From: Annulohypoxylon bovei var. microspora
Taxonomy: Eukaryota > Ascomycota > Sordariomycetes > Xylariales > Hypoxylaceae
Direction: 5' to 3'
Length of the DNA: 64,000 nt
Assembly (NCBI GenBank): GCA_022836615.1
Contig: MU405324.1
Location: forward strand, 62,001-126,000
The notes under the pieces were generated by a model. It ran no database searches and had not been told where the DNA came from. It worked only from the letters and a program-made list of their open reading frames with translations. Shown here piece after piece: positions 24,890-37,800 of this stretch. The translations under genes were made by a program, and so were the position numbers. Numbering within the stretch: position 1 is the stretch's first letter; each line of letters begins with the position of its first letter.

Positions 24890-25196
24890 TCAGCAATCGC
24901 CACAGATGCTAGCAACATAAGATTAATCCCGTGAATACTTCGGAGGAAAAGGATGTTAGGACTTACGCGCTGGAGCTGAATTGATGACAGCAGTTGGGGT
25001 CAGGGCACTCGGAGCATGCGCCAACTTGGCGGGCGTTGAGGTTGTTAATGGAAGCATCGCGTTCTATTATATTGCATTAGATAATTACTATGATCTTTGG
25101 AGACTGCAGGCGGTTTTAAGCTAACGTACCCACTAGCCCAGCCTGAACACCTGCTAAGCAGAGGAGGATAGAAACTAATGACATAGACGCCTTCAT
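24890..25196 (-). CDS. Small secreted cysteine-rich protein, 60 aa
   Basis: Three tiny exons on the minus strand (25130-25196, 24967-25063, 24890-24908) join to 60 residues. The first 19 residues are a clear signal peptide (MKASMSLVSILLCLAGVQA). A short Asn/Asp-rich propeptide-like stretch ends in NLNAR, and the mature part then carries six cysteines spaced C-x2-C-x4-C-C-x8-C-x2-C up to the last residue. Introns have GTACGT..TAG and GTAAGT..TAG borders. The last exon adds only six codons but contributes two cysteines, which argues that this splicing is real. No family is recognised. Such proteins are often effector-like or surface-active, but no function is claimed. Confidence 0.6.
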
Positions 25197-26226
25197 TTTG
25201 ACTGGGTAGTTGATATAACTTATGTAAGAACTTTGATGTTGGTGAATTGTATAGTTATCAAATCTTAATATGTTGTGATTTTATGATGCGATGATGCAAA
25301 AACAGACTTCAGTTCGAAGCAAATGGATAGTTTATATATTGGAATGATTTCATACAGATCACAATGGCTTACATCAATCGCTATTGCCGAAGTTGGTAAT
25401 TGCCTAAGACGGCAATAGCTAAAAGCAGTAATGCTGCGGGTTCTTTTACGTATAATCCTCCAGCCTTAAAATCCATGCTGATCTTTACATGAAAGTAATT
25501 TCCTCCAGGAATGGCGGTAGGACGGTGTAAAAGAGGTTCTGGTTGTACCTACCTAGTTATACACATGGCTGAGTCCCGGTTAATCCCCATTACATAATAC
25601 ATATCAACCACATCGGGACAGGATAGGAAAATCGGCATCATCGAGACGTAAAGAGGACATTGAAACAAGTCACAAATTCTGAGAGGCCCTGTAGGCGAAT
25701 GCGAATATCCAATCTGCATTGGATTGGAATTTTCAGCTACCTCCATGTAATAAGCTGACAATGAGAGCGCATTGACCAAGAACTGCGGGGAATACCTCCG
25801 TCAGGAGTTCGGAATTTTTACAACTGAGTAAACGACGAGGGGCATTCTTCACACTCAAGTCCATTTCATATGCCACTTGATATTTTCCAGTTCTTGGTTT
25901 AGCTCTTGAGGTAATGTGCCATTATAATTTACGTCCCTACTCATTTTAGCGGGTTGGAGATTGATAATTAACTGGTTGACTTGATAAGTAGGTAGGTACC
26001 TAGGTAGTTGTAGTAACCTCGTTTGCGATATCCCCGAGCGCCAGGCTCGCGTCAATCATCCTAGACCCACCCAAAACATGAACCTACCGGTATTATATAA
26101 GCCTCAAATACTGAGTCGCAATCATTGTCGCCCTAATCGAGATTCAAGGGTGTTGTAGGTGTGCTTTACTTTCCCTGATCTCTATTGAAACTCACATGTC
26201 TCTTAGGCTACCTGGCGACCGCCAAT
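25197..26226. other. Spacer
   Basis: Divergent promoter region between the small secreted protein and the Hsp70-like pseudogene. A minus-strand frame at 25855-26055 has no recognisable features. A TAGG tetranucleotide run lies near 25988-26006. Confidence 0.4.
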
Positions 26227-28082
26227 ATGGCGCTTTTGACTAGGAGAAGGTCGAATAATTTCAACAGCCTCGAGGAATGTTGGTCCGCGAGGACATTCGT
26301 CAATAGGATGAAAGAGAAGACGGATGCTGATCTCGAGCGCGTCATGGTTATTGGAATAGATTTTGGCACAACGTATGTCTTTCGCATAGATTTTCCACAA
26401 CTTACCTACCTAGGTACCTATTAATGATTGCAAAGTTATTCTGGAGTAGCATGGTCTACGATTACAGACTTAGAGAATGAGCAAATCAACCTGATTACTA
26501 CCTGGCCAGGGTATGGCCGAGAAGTGTTCAAAGTTCCGACTGAGATTTTCTATGAACATGGTGAAATCATGTGGGGACATGACATTCCTGCTGATGCTGA
26601 GCCGATTCGCTGGTTCAAGCTGCTTCTCCTAAGAGAAGAAGATCTTGACCCCGAGTTATAAAAAGCCGAGTATTTCTTCAGTGCGCGGAAGGCCCTTAGA
26701 GAAAATACCAAAACTGTTGTGGGCGTAATTGCCGATTGTCTGAGGTGCCTGTGGAGACATGCCCTTGATACCATCAATAAGGCCTACGCATATCTATGGT
26801 TGAAGACTTAATGTTCCATGTCGTTATCACCGTTCCAGCAATCTGGACAGGTTACGCTCACCGGCGTATAGGAGCAGCTGTGAGGAAGGCAGGAATACTC
26901 GAGCCTCGACTGGCGGGTCGCACAACTCTCACTTTCGTACCGGAGCACGAAGCGGTAGCGCTCGCAACGCTATGCGAGCCTGGTAGAACTATTAAAGAGT
27001 GCGACGTTTACATTGTATGCAATGCAGGCGACGATACGGTGGACCTTGCTAGCTATATGGTCAATGACATGGATCTTATTACTCTGCATGAAGTGGTGGC
27101 AGGAACAGGTAAGCAATCAACCTGTGTTTAGGCACTGCTGGTAGGACTTTATCCAAAACAACTCCTCACATTTCTCAGGGGGGCTATGTGGTGGTAGGTT
27201 TATCGATGAGGACTTTAAGGGCCTTTGCAAAGCCCGGCTTGGGCGACAGTGGGGAAAGCTCAGTCAGTCCGGTGTCAAAGATATCATGGCCGAGTGGGAA
27301 CATGCAATAAAGCCCCTTTTTAAGGCGAATGACACAAGGAAAGAGTATATCGTCAATATCCCAGCTGAAGCGTTTAAGGGGGTGAGTATAAATGACGAGA
27401 GTAGAAAGCCTATTATTAAGAACGGACGAATTTACTTCGCTAGGTAAGTCATTCGCCCTCACCTAAATTTCCCATGTTTACTCCTACCCTGACGCAATTC
27501 TGGATCTAGTTCCGATATCCAATATGTTTTTACTTCTGTGTTCTGGGAGATCAAGAAGCTGGTCGATGGACAGATCTGCAAGGCCAAGGAGAACGGGCTG
27601 TCGGTGACAGTAAGTAATGAACCTGCACAGTCTTAGGATGCTTCAACTAGTCAACGTGTCTGATCCTACACAGGGAATCATACTTGTGGGGAGCCTCGGA
27701 TCAAATCCTTACCTCCACGACTATCTTGTATCTTGGTATGGGAAAATGAGGATTAGGGTTCTCCAATCGACTGGATTCAGACCGTAAGTCAACAGGCTAT
27801 TTTTTCATGCTGAAATTACCTGACGTTTCTTTCGGAATTACGGCTTTCTGCCGAGGAGCCATCTTCAAAGGTTTCCTGGATGGTCTTCCTCAATTAACTG
27901 TCGAGGCTGATCTGGGCGAGGGACAGAGCACGGCTTCTATTAGGCCGAGTAAGCCAAGTCAAGTAAAAAGGGGAACTTTGACTAGTCAAAATCTTGAGAA
28001 ATTTGACTTGGGTGAAGTGAGTGATAAGTCGAGCCAAACGTCAAACAATTCAAGTTACGACTCGACTAGATGGAAGCCCTGA
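26227..28082 (+). pseudogene. Hsp70-like ATPase domain protein, degraded
   Basis: The first exon (26227-26372) carries the phosphate-1 loop VIGIDFGTT, which continues after an intron (acceptor 26435) as YSGVAW. Further pieces read as an Hsp70/actin-fold protein: VVITVPAIWT, VYIVCNAGDDTVDLASY, VVAGTGGLCGGRFIDEDF (across the intron starting at 27111) and GIILVGSLGSNPYL. Damage: an in-frame TAA at 26659-26661 where the following residues (KAEYFFSARKALREN) continue in the same frame, a frameshift near 26796, a weakened phosphate-2 loop (normally xDAGGGT, here CNAGDDT), and no AG acceptor where frame would require it near 27850. The coding potential between the breaks is well kept, so inactivation is fairly recent. 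Fungi have many such Hsp70-like paralogues of unknown role. Confidence 0.75.
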
Positions 28083-28089
28083 GACACCC

Positions 28090-28870
28090 AGGTAAACTAG
28101 CCCGGCCAGTGTGATTTCCACAATCGCGACTCAGTTCAAGTCTTTGACTGGTTCCTGAACCAGAAGGTCGGCATGGATGGCCGAAAGAAGAAGAGCTGTC
28201 GTTGCTACTGAGAGACGACCTGAAGCAAGTATGCATGTTCCGGCGGGCCGTCAGAACCTTGATCGGGTTTGCGATGTCGCTGACGGAACCTATTATCCAC
28301 GGCATGATGTCGATGTGGACTAAAAGGACTAGAGACGTCCTAAGATTTCAGTACCTTGCCAAATGCACTACCTCGCCCGCACGGTTTGCGCGGAGCTCTA
28401 GGGCATTCTCTGCCGCTAATAGCTACAAGAGGCGTTGGGCGTAGGGCAATAGCGACGAAGGGACGACGCCACCAAGGGGATCGTTGCCTACTGCAGCGTT
28501 CGAAAAGGCCGAACGGCGCCCCGTGCTGCATTGGCGATGAGCCCTGTACAAGCCAATTCTCCCCCGAACCTGGGTCTCCTAAGAACCACCCCGCATCCCC
28601 CGCCATGCTGTCGGTTTTCGTCGATGGAAAGAAACAAGAACGACCCGGCAGATATTTCTTAGGTACGCACCAGCGCTGCGCTGCGCTTTGCTTGAAGCTA
28701 AACGCATCTCATATAAAAGAGCTCATTCGAGAATTTTATACTCTCGGCGACCTGACTAGGCATTTCCGACGGAGACACTTGTCGCTGCTGCGCGACAATG
28801 TGGAATTCCAGTGCCGAGTCTGCGATAAGAGCTTGGACCATTGAAAGCACCTGTAAAACCATTGCTCTGC
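28090..28870 (+). pseudogene. Fragment resembling a DUF3435 (FluG-domain)/C2H2 protein, degraded
   Basis: Two separated islands resemble the fungal DUF3435 family, whose members are tyrosine-recombinase-like. Island one, about 28200-28330: LLRDDLKQVCMFRRAVRTL, then IGFAMSLTEPIIHGM. Island two, about 28730-28850: DLTRHFRRRHLSLL, then a zinc-finger start CRVCDKSLDH broken by TGA and then TAA before the final His/Cys. A Lys/Arg stretch and unrelated-looking sequence lie between them, suggesting an internal deletion. No start codon or complete frame is present. The family assignment is from memory of the motif and needs a profile search. Confidence 0.45.
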
Positions 28871-28930
28871 TGTAGGATTCCAGGACTGCTTTTAATTTAG
28901 TCATCAATTCAACTTGAAGCTATCGTGGGT

Positions 28931-28951
28931 TGAATTGAATTGAATTGAATT
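28931..28951. repeat. TGAAT pentanucleotide repeat
   Basis: Four tandem copies of the five-base unit TGAAT. Confidence 0.85.
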
Positions 28952-29242
28952 TAAACTAGTTACAGGTAGGTAGTATTTTTGATGGTATTGGTTGAGTGGT
29001 GGCTGAGGGTCCCTGATCTTGGCATCATTTACCCCTATTACTAAGGGGTTAGGAAAATGGACGGGAAAAGAAGCAGCCACCTGGGTACTCAGCCACATGA
29101 TCAACCACCGTTAAGAAAACCTGTATTACACCTAGGTAGTTATAATATAGTTTATTTCAGGCGCTATTTACCTATCGTTATTATAAGACAATCCCGTCAT
29201 ATAAACTCCCCCACCTGTGAGCAAGTTGACCGATAAGCCTAC

Positions 29243-31121
29243 CTATACTTGCTGGCTTTCTACCGCATCAGGTCGCTTCTTAATCGTGGCATAAAGCCCC
29301 TTCTGGAAAAAGAACCACGAGTTTTCGAGCTCAAACTTTTCGGGGTTCACCACACGGATCTACGCATCTGTTAGTCCAAGGCGCATCATCTACGACAAGG
29401 GCAAGCGTATGCATTTGTTGTATGTACTTACATCGTAGTTAAGGACAAGAAACGAGATCAGCTTTTTGATCTCTAGGATTCCCACGTGTTTACCTAGGCA
29501 GACGCGTCTTCCGGCACCAAACTTAAAGTTGGCGTGTTAGTTTACGTAAAGTGAAGGATAGGTAGGGGGAGGGGGAACGGAAAACTCACTGTCAGCACCC
29601 CCTGCTCGAGCTTCTGCTTATGTCTCTCGTCCTTCTCGAGCCACCTCTCCGGCCTCCAGAACTCGGCATCCTGTCCAAACGTCGACTTGTGGCGATTGAC
29701 GACGTAAGGATTGCCGCCCACGACGGTTCCGCCCGGTAGATAGTAACCAAGTACGGTGATGCCGCCCTCGGGCACAACACGCTCGAAGGGCAGCGCGAAG
29801 GGTGGGTGCATGCGAGCCCCTTCCTGAACGCAGCCGTCCAAATACGGCAAGCCGCGAATCTCGCTCCATTTGGGATAGGGGCGCGACACGCCCGCAGACC
29901 GTAGCTCGTCGTGCAGTTTCTCTAGAGTATGCGGGTACACTAAGAGGTTGAACATAGTCGTGCGCATGAGGCTGCCCACGGAATCTGAACCTGCGATGAC
30001 GTTGGAAAAGGTCCATGCGGTAGGGGCCCTATGTGAATTCGTGTTAACAAGGCGTTTTCTCTTTAGGTCGTTATCGGCGGTGAGTTAGAGGAGGGGCATC
30101 TTACCACGGTGGTATGTTGGGGTTGCCCTTCTGGAGCTCGATGAACCGAGTGAGAAAGTCCTTTCTTCCCCCAGTTTCATCGCTGCTCTTGAGCTCTCCC
30201 TTGGATAGGAATTCCTGCTTTTCATTGATGGCTTTGCTTACGAAACCGAGGATCCCAAGGGATGCTGTTTTGCCAAACATGCGCTGGATTGAATCACCAA
30301 CCCGGTTCTTGCGCAGCGCCCAGTCGAGCCAGGGGATTTGGGTCATCTACATCAAATTAGCAGAGTTAAATTTGATTGGCTAAACATCAAGACAGGATAT
30401 CTCACAGGTGCGGCATCCCTCATAAAATCGACGATAGTACCAAGCATTCGCCCAACGTCTTTTCCGGTATCCAGAAACCCGTATCTTTTTGAAAATGTCA
30501 TGGTACCCATAACGTCGAACGCGAAGTACTGAAGCCACTGCCCTAGGTTGAAAATCTCGCTATTCGCAATAAATTTCTCGTCGAGCTTTTCGTGAATGCA
30601 TACCAGAACTTCGTCAATAAGGCCTTCGAAAGAAGGTGTCTTTGCGGGGGTAAACATCGGCGCGATTGGACTCTTGATCTGCTTGTGTAGATCTTCGTCC
30701 GTGGTGTTGAACACGGCATGTAAGGCACCGACCCCTCTTGTATAAGGCCGAAGAGTAACATAGAAGTCTCCCTTGACCAAGTCAGTTCCGGCTTGTAAAT
30801 GTAGATTTAGTATGATTATAGTAAGTGATGTACCTTCGGAAAACCACTCCTAGTCGGATAAACAGTCGAGATAGCTTCGGGGTTATTGAAGGACACCATA
30901 TTTGGACCTATACGCACAACCTCGCCGTATTTCTCATGCATATCCTGGAGTATAAGGTGTGCTCGCTTGGTCTTAACCCAGCCCACGCGCTGGAAGTTGG
31001 TGATGCTCGCCGGGAAAGGCCCCGGTATGTGCTTCAAACGCCACCATGTTCGCGAGAGCTGCAAGACGACAACAAGTGACAGAGCCACGCCGACGATGGA
31101 TAACAGAGGAATCTTGTCCAT
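29243..31121 (-). CDS. Cytochrome P450 (P450-1 of the cluster), 513 aa
   Basis: Six exons on the minus strand (30834-31121, 30406-30771, 30105-30346, 29590-30028, 29432-29521, 29243-29359) total 514 codons including stop. The N-terminus is a membrane anchor ([17 protein letters not shown]) followed by the proline hinge KHIPGPFPA. The I helix reads [10 protein letters not shown], the K-helix ExxR is QEGAR, and the PERF-like segment is [11 protein letters not shown]. The heme-binding loop is [10 protein letters not shown] with the ligand Cys at about residue 453. All catalytic landmarks are intact. It is divergently transcribed from the PKS with 721 bp between start codons, so both probably share a promoter. 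Role by context: oxidation of the polyketide or prenylated intermediate; it is a candidate for the benzylic hydroxylation that precedes phthalide formation, or for epoxidation. The first splice junction was chosen so the frame continues; a longer N-terminus from 31277 is possible. Confidence 0.88.
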
Positions 31122-31842
31122 AGCTTCGGCTGAACTTGATGGTAGCACAATAGAAAGGCCTTGACGTTCAAGCCTCGTCCTACGATATTCTACAAGCCCC
31201 CGAGGATATAGAATAGTATAATTTAGACGGTAGAATACCGGTACGTGCGAGATGCGAGAAGCTATCAATGTAGACACCGAGGGGAGTTGGTAATCCTAGA
31301 TGAGACACCGAACCCTAATGATTCATTGAGATTCTACAGAAGGTAACTGTGATTGTGCCCGTAGAGGAGAAAGAAGTTCCGACTCAACAATAACCCATCG
31401 ACACATTGCATCTAAGGATGGTATCCCAAGCCTTCCCGCCCCTTACTCGGGTTTAGAGTAGTGGGCGGAGGACCCGAAATGTTAGTCCCGCTCATCTTCA
31501 CATAAGCCACGACACCGAGTAAACTTACCACTCTGGACTATGTAGTACACAACCCCAAATTCGAAGGCCGTAATTGGTTGTTGAATTAACAAATATGTAT
31601 CCTCACATAATATTCCTAATCAAGGTTACCGAGTTATACTCAAGCACTTACCTGCAAAGTAGCCAATGAGGATAGTCTCTTAGGTCTTCATAACCCAAGG
31701 CTATAGATGTAGTTGAATGACGCCTCGTAAAGGATCTCTATGTCCGTGTAGTTTTCGAAATTGTAACTGTAATTAAACCAAATCCTCAACCACTGCAATT
31801 ACTATCCAGGTACTCAACGTACTTTCGGACAAGAGCGAGACG
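31122..31842. promoter_or_regulatory. Shared promoter of P450-1 and NR-PKS
   Basis: A 721-bp divergent intergenic region. It holds TTACTCGGGT (31443-31452) and, inverted, ACCGAGTAAA (31514-31523). Both are related to the exact 12-mer found in three other promoters of the cluster. Confidence 0.6.
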
Positions 31843-34800
31843 ATGACTCAATTCGGCGCATTGCCCGTGAGCCACGAACAGGGGTTTGTGGTGGCGTTAT
31901 TCGGACCGCAAGTCACACACTGGACACACGATAGTCTTTCAAGCCTCCAATCCGAACTTTTGGGAAACCCGAACCTTGGATTTCTTGTCAAGAGTCTCCT
32001 CGAGCTTCCATCACTGTGGGCCCTGTTAGAACAGGACTATGATTCTCAAGCCTTCCGTGGCGCAGACAGACTCAAAGAACTCCACGATTTCGCAACGGGA
32101 GAGAAGCTCCTCGGCCCGCAGACCCTTACCAATACCCACCTGGCGCCCTTGACAGTTGTATCTCAAGTCATCGACTTTATCCGATCAGTCGATAACCCGG
32201 GTACCAAAGACAGTCTATTAGGCTTTGAAGCAGCTCAAGGATTTTGCATTGGATTTATATCAGCAGCAGCCCTTGCCTCGGCAAATGAATGGTCTGATTT
32301 CGAGCGGAACGTATCCAACGCGATTCGATTGGCGGCATGTATAGGAATCGTTGTCGATGTTGAAGAGGCCTCGCATGTTGTTCAGAATAGGGCTACGGCG
32401 ATATCTATCCTTTGGAAAACGGCGGCTGAAAGAACTTATTTGGAAACGTGTGTAGATAATATTCCAGATGTAAGCTGCCCCCCTCGCGTCTATTGTTCGT
32501 TTTCGATACCGACTTGACTTATTGAAGCATAGTCGATTGACTCCATGCGACCTTTTCTCAAGTGGTGTTGATGGTAATTGATGTTTAAGTGGGGAATTGG
32601 TCGCTGACTTGATATACTAGGCGTATGTATCTTGTATTACAGATGACAGGAGTCTCACCGTCACGCTGCCAAAAGACAATGAAGAAGCATTCTGCGCACG
32701 GCTGCGCGAAGCCAAGATAGCAACCACTACAGTTGGTCTCAATGGGTGCTATCATCATCCAAGGCACGCCGAAGCCGCCAATAAACTCGTTCAATTCTGC
32801 GCCGCAAACAGTGAGCTTAGGCTTCCCGACGCCGAAAGGCTAAGACTGCCCCTGAGATCCACGGCAGATGGCCAAATAATCAAGACTGGCGCCCTTCACG
32901 AGATCGCTATCCAGTTGATCCTGTGCAAGCGAGCTCATTGGTTCCAAACCGTCAGATTGACCTTGGGTGACCTTATTCCCGATAGGGTGACATTTATTCC
33001 CTTGGGCACCAAATCTTGCATTCCTCGTTCCCTCTCGGCCAGCAAATACAATCTTAATTATGATGAAGATAGTGCGCCCGAAGAAATTGCTGTCGTGGGG
33101 ATGGCATGCCGGTTTCCTCAAGCGGACTCTCTGGAAGAGTTCTGGGAGCTTCTTCGATCAGGAAAAACCGCACTTAGCACCATACCGCTCGAGCGATTCA
33201 ACCCGGCCGACATTTCACGTGAGCCTAAACTACCCGAATATTGGGGCAATTTTCTTCGTCGGCCTGATGCCTTCGACCATAGGTTCTTCGGAATCTCCGG
33301 CCGCGAGGCGAAGTCTATGGATCCGCAGCAACGGCTGGCGTTACAAGTTGCATATGAAGCGCTCGAGTTGTCCGGATACTGTGCGAAGGAAACTAGTTCA
33401 AGGGCGACGGATGTGGGCTGCTACCTTGGCGTAGGGGCTGTCGAATATGAGGATAACATCGCATCCGAGACCGCGAACGCGTTTGCGGCTACAGGCATGC
33501 TGAGAGCTTTTATTAGTGGCCGCATTAGCCACTTCTTTGGGTGGAGCGGGCCTTCGATTACCTTCGACACTGCCTGTTCCTCATCTGCTGTAGCTATACA
33601 CACAGCGTGCAAGGTGAATTGAGCATGCAAGGAGAACGTACAAAGAAATACGCTAATACGGCTTTATAGGCACTTCTTGGTGGGGAATGTTCTATGGCAC
33701 TGGCCGGAGGAGTCAATGTCATAACAAGCCCTACTTTGCACCAGAATCTTTCTGGTGCCTCTTTCTTAAACCCTAATGGTTCCTCAAAGGCCTTCGACAC
33801 CATGGCTGGTGGATATTGCCGGGGAGAAGGCGCTGGTATTCTTGTCTTGAAGCCGCTGTCGCGGGCAATCGCGGATGGCGACACGGTGCTAGGAGTGATT
33901 GCTGCCTCGGCCGTTAACCAAGGCTCTAACTGCAGTTCGATTACAGTCCCCGACTCCCGATCTCAGAGCTCGTTGTATGAACGTGTACTTTCTACCGCAA
34001 GGATAAAACCTGCGGAGGTTACTTATGTCGAGGCGCACGGAACAGGTGAGAAGCCCGCAAATGTATGTTGGCTTCATCGAGTTAATTCTTTCTATTAGGC
34101 ACTCCTGTTGGAGACCCCATTGAATATGAGAGTGTTCGTATGGCGCTCACGGGACCTTCACGAAACAGTGAGTTATTCTTGGGTTCCGTGAAGGATTCTA
34201 TTGGCCACACCGAAGCGGCTTCTGGCGTCGCCGCAGTCATCAAAACACTTTTGATGATGCAGCACAAGACCATCCCGAAACAGGCCAACTTCGTATCACT
34301 CAATCCACGCATCAAGGCCTCTCAGTCGAATAGGATAGTAGTGCCGAAGGTGACCCAACCGTGGACAGCTCAAAAACATGTGGCGCTGGTAAATAATTAT
34401 GGAGCTGCAGGTAGCAATGCTGCACTTTTAATTCGCGCGCATTCAGAGGCCCCCCCGAATTCAACATCGGGAGCTGGGGAGCAGACCTCTTCTGCAGTCT
34501 ATCCAATTCTCTTATCTGCCAAGTCGGCAAACAACCTCCAGTCGTATGTAGATGCGCTGAAATTGTACTTGCCTAGGGCTGAGGCATCACTTGGGGGCAT
34601 CGCACAGAGCATAGCTCGAAGTCACAATTCGGCGTTTGACTACCGCATAGCATTCACGGCGTCCGATATACAGAGCCTGATATCTGGCCTAAATAGCTTC
34701 ACCATAACCGGTGGAGCTACAACGCGAACGGATAAGTACCCGATAGTGCTATGCTTCGGCGGCCAGACCGGCAGGAGTGTTACTGTTTCGAAGGACCTAT

Positions 34801-37800
34801 ACGATAATTGTGATCTCTTCAGATCTCATTTGGTAAGTCAAACTCCTATACTAAAGACCTGGCGTGGTGGAATAGATGCTAACAGCGCTTAGAACGAATG
34901 CAATACTGTATGCCGTGCGCTCGGCCTTTCGAGCATCTTTCCCGGGATTTTCCAGGGGAAAGATATTGAAGATATCGTCACTCTCCACTGTATGCTTCTA
35001 TCTTTACAAGTATCGAGCGCCAGGTCATGGATTGATTCTGGGCTTGAGGTGGACACTGTGATAGGCCATAGCTTCGGCCAGCTCACGGCGCTTTGTGTAG
35101 CCGGTTCAATTTCGCTAGAGGATACCTTCCGCCTCATCTCTGGTAGAGCTCGCATAATACGAGATAGTTGGAATACAGAGCGTGGGGCGATGTTGTCAGT
35201 AGAATGTGACAAGGAAGAAATTGAAGCTGTGGTACAGCGATTAAACGCGACGAACGACTATCGTGTGGATATCGCTTGTTATAACGGCCCTCGCAGCTTT
35301 GTCCTTGCCGGCAACGCGCAGTCAATCGATAGGGCCGAAGAGGAATGCCTGTCCTTCAAGAAAACTAGGCTTCAAAACACCCACGCCTACCATTCTTACG
35401 TTGCTGATGGTATATTATTCGATTTAAAGGGCCTAGCTGAATCAATCAGCATACGGCCCCCTCGCATCCGTGTTGAAACTTGTTCTGCCAATGGTAGTTG
35501 GTCACGCTTCACTGCGGACGAGGTGGTAAACCATACTCGGCAGCCAGTATACTTCGCTAGCGCAGTAGAAAGAATCACTACCCGTCTACCTTCGGCTGTA
35601 TGGCTAGAAGCAGGATCGGCTTCTCCAATCATTGCCATGGCGCGTCGTATAATACCGAAGTCTGACAGGTCGGATACTTTCATACCTATAGAGCTAGGAA
35701 GTATTGATGCGACGGCCAACATTGCCAATGTTGCATGCCAGCTATGGAAGTCCGGATCAGCAACACAACATTGGGCTTTCCATTACTTGTCAGGCTACCG
35801 CTATAAGAAAATCAATCTACCCCCTTATCAGTTTGAAAAGACAAGCCATTGGATCGAGTACAAGCCTAAGGCAAACTCTGGAGTTATCCAAAATCAGAAT
35901 GCTATCACCAAAGCACCTGGCCTCGTGAGCATTTTGAAGAGCGATGCGAAAGGAGAGCATCTGTTCTCGGTAGACACGGCCAATACTTTCTTTCAGCTAG
36001 CTGGTCAAGGCCACGCAGTTACGGGCCAGAGTCTCTGTCCGGCATCTATGTATGTCGAATTGGCTGTCAGATGTGCCAAGTTGACCCTTGATACTGCGCA
36101 TGAAATTAAAGTGATTCCACACGTCGAAGGTTTGACCATGTCGGCACCTCTTGGACTTGGTACTGGAATTCCCGTGTTCGTACGCCTTCGCAATATTGCA
36201 CAGGGGACTTGGAATTTTGCAATCTTTAGCCGGCCATCAACGAATAAAGAAGTAGAAGGGAATGAAACCGAGCATGCTCAAGGGATTATAAGCTGCATCC
36301 CCACAGATGATGCCGTGGCAGAAAGTCGACTGAAATTGTTGCGGAGGCTTGCTCGAAGTTCTCGTACCGACCGGATTAGGAAATTACCCTCGGCAACTGG
36401 GGTGAGCGGCGCAATGGTGTATAAGCTATTCTCGGACGTCGTGGAGTATGCAAGCTACTATCGTGGAGTCCAAAGTTTGTCAGCAGTAGACAATGAGGCG
36501 GTCGGCCTAGTCACAATTCCAACAGATCAACCCTTTGGGATGGAAGCTGGTATCTGCGACCCGATTTCTCTTGATAACTTTCTTCAAGTTGCGGGTATTC
36601 ACGTCAATTGTTTATCCAAGCGGAAGGAGGACGAAGTCTTCATGTGTACCGCCGTTGAAGAAGTCATCTTCTCCACTTCCTTTATGGCAGACAGATCCAA
36701 TTCTCGTTCATGGACTGTTTACACTCGCTACGAGGCAACATCAAATTTCAACATATCAAACGATATCTTCGTTTGTGATGCCTCTAAGGAACTAGTCGTG
36801 GCTATTATGGGCGCAAATTTCAGGAGTGTTCCGTTCAGATCTTTGACAAGAAGCCTGAGCAGACTCAATAACAATAACAACGCCAACACTACCGCTGTCG
36901 AGAAAAGTCCACAAATTAGCGACAGTGATAGCGACGATATGGACTCAGAATATCACAAGGGTTATACTCCGTTGACAGAGTATGAGGATGAGAAGCAGCC
37001 CGCTAAGCATGCTTATTATTCGCACCCGCAGTCCCCATTAGCATCAGTTCCTCAATCGCTTGCGATCCACCAGCAGCCATCCGAAGAACTGATCGGGTCT
37101 TCTGGTATTCTCCAACAAGTACGCGACATGTTCAGCGCTATAATAGAGATTCCAATAGACGAGATTGAACCTTCGTCGAAACTTGATGACCTCGGCATCG
37201 ACTCATTGTTAGTCACCGAGGTTCTGGTGGAAATCCAGAGTCGGTTCCACGTGAACATCACGCAGGCGCAATTCCAAGAGTGTGCTGATGTCCATGATGT
37301 TGCCCACTTCATTCGACCCGTTAAAAAGGCCGACAAGCATCAACCTATCGAAAAGACTAGCATAAAGCACATGCCCACAGAAAAGCTACTCAGTGGTACA
37401 TCAGAATCTGCAAGTCTGCAAAGTGTAGACTATAGAGAGCAGACTAGAGAGAATCTTGCAAGCGTGAACCGCGATTGTTTCGTTGAAGCGAAATCCTCAT
37501 ATGACCAGCACGCAGAAACTACTGGCTTTCAGGATTTCTATACCGAGGTTTTCCCCTTGCAGTCCGAGCTCGTCGTCCAGTATGTGCTAGCAGCCTTCGC
37601 TTCTCTAGGTTGTGTGGTGCCTGATTTGGTACCTGGAAGCGAGGTGCCCATGATTCAGTTTGATCCGAAGCACAACAAGGTCGTTCCTCAGCTATATAAG
37701 ATACTGGAAGATGCTGGCCTTTTGAAGAAAGGAGAAGACGAGGTGTTTCGTCGTACTGAGGTGTCAATTCAAATGGTCCCAACTCTTCCACTGCATGAGA

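Noticed and set aside
26645..26656. Near-match to the cluster motif (11 of 12) in the Hsp70-like pseudogene
   Set aside because: Lies in former coding sequence, not a promoter; treated as background.
28356..28844. Continuous plus-strand frame of 162 codons as an intact gene
   Set aside because: Only its last third resembles a known family, and the zinc finger is cut by stops; better explained as part of a decayed DUF3435-like copy.
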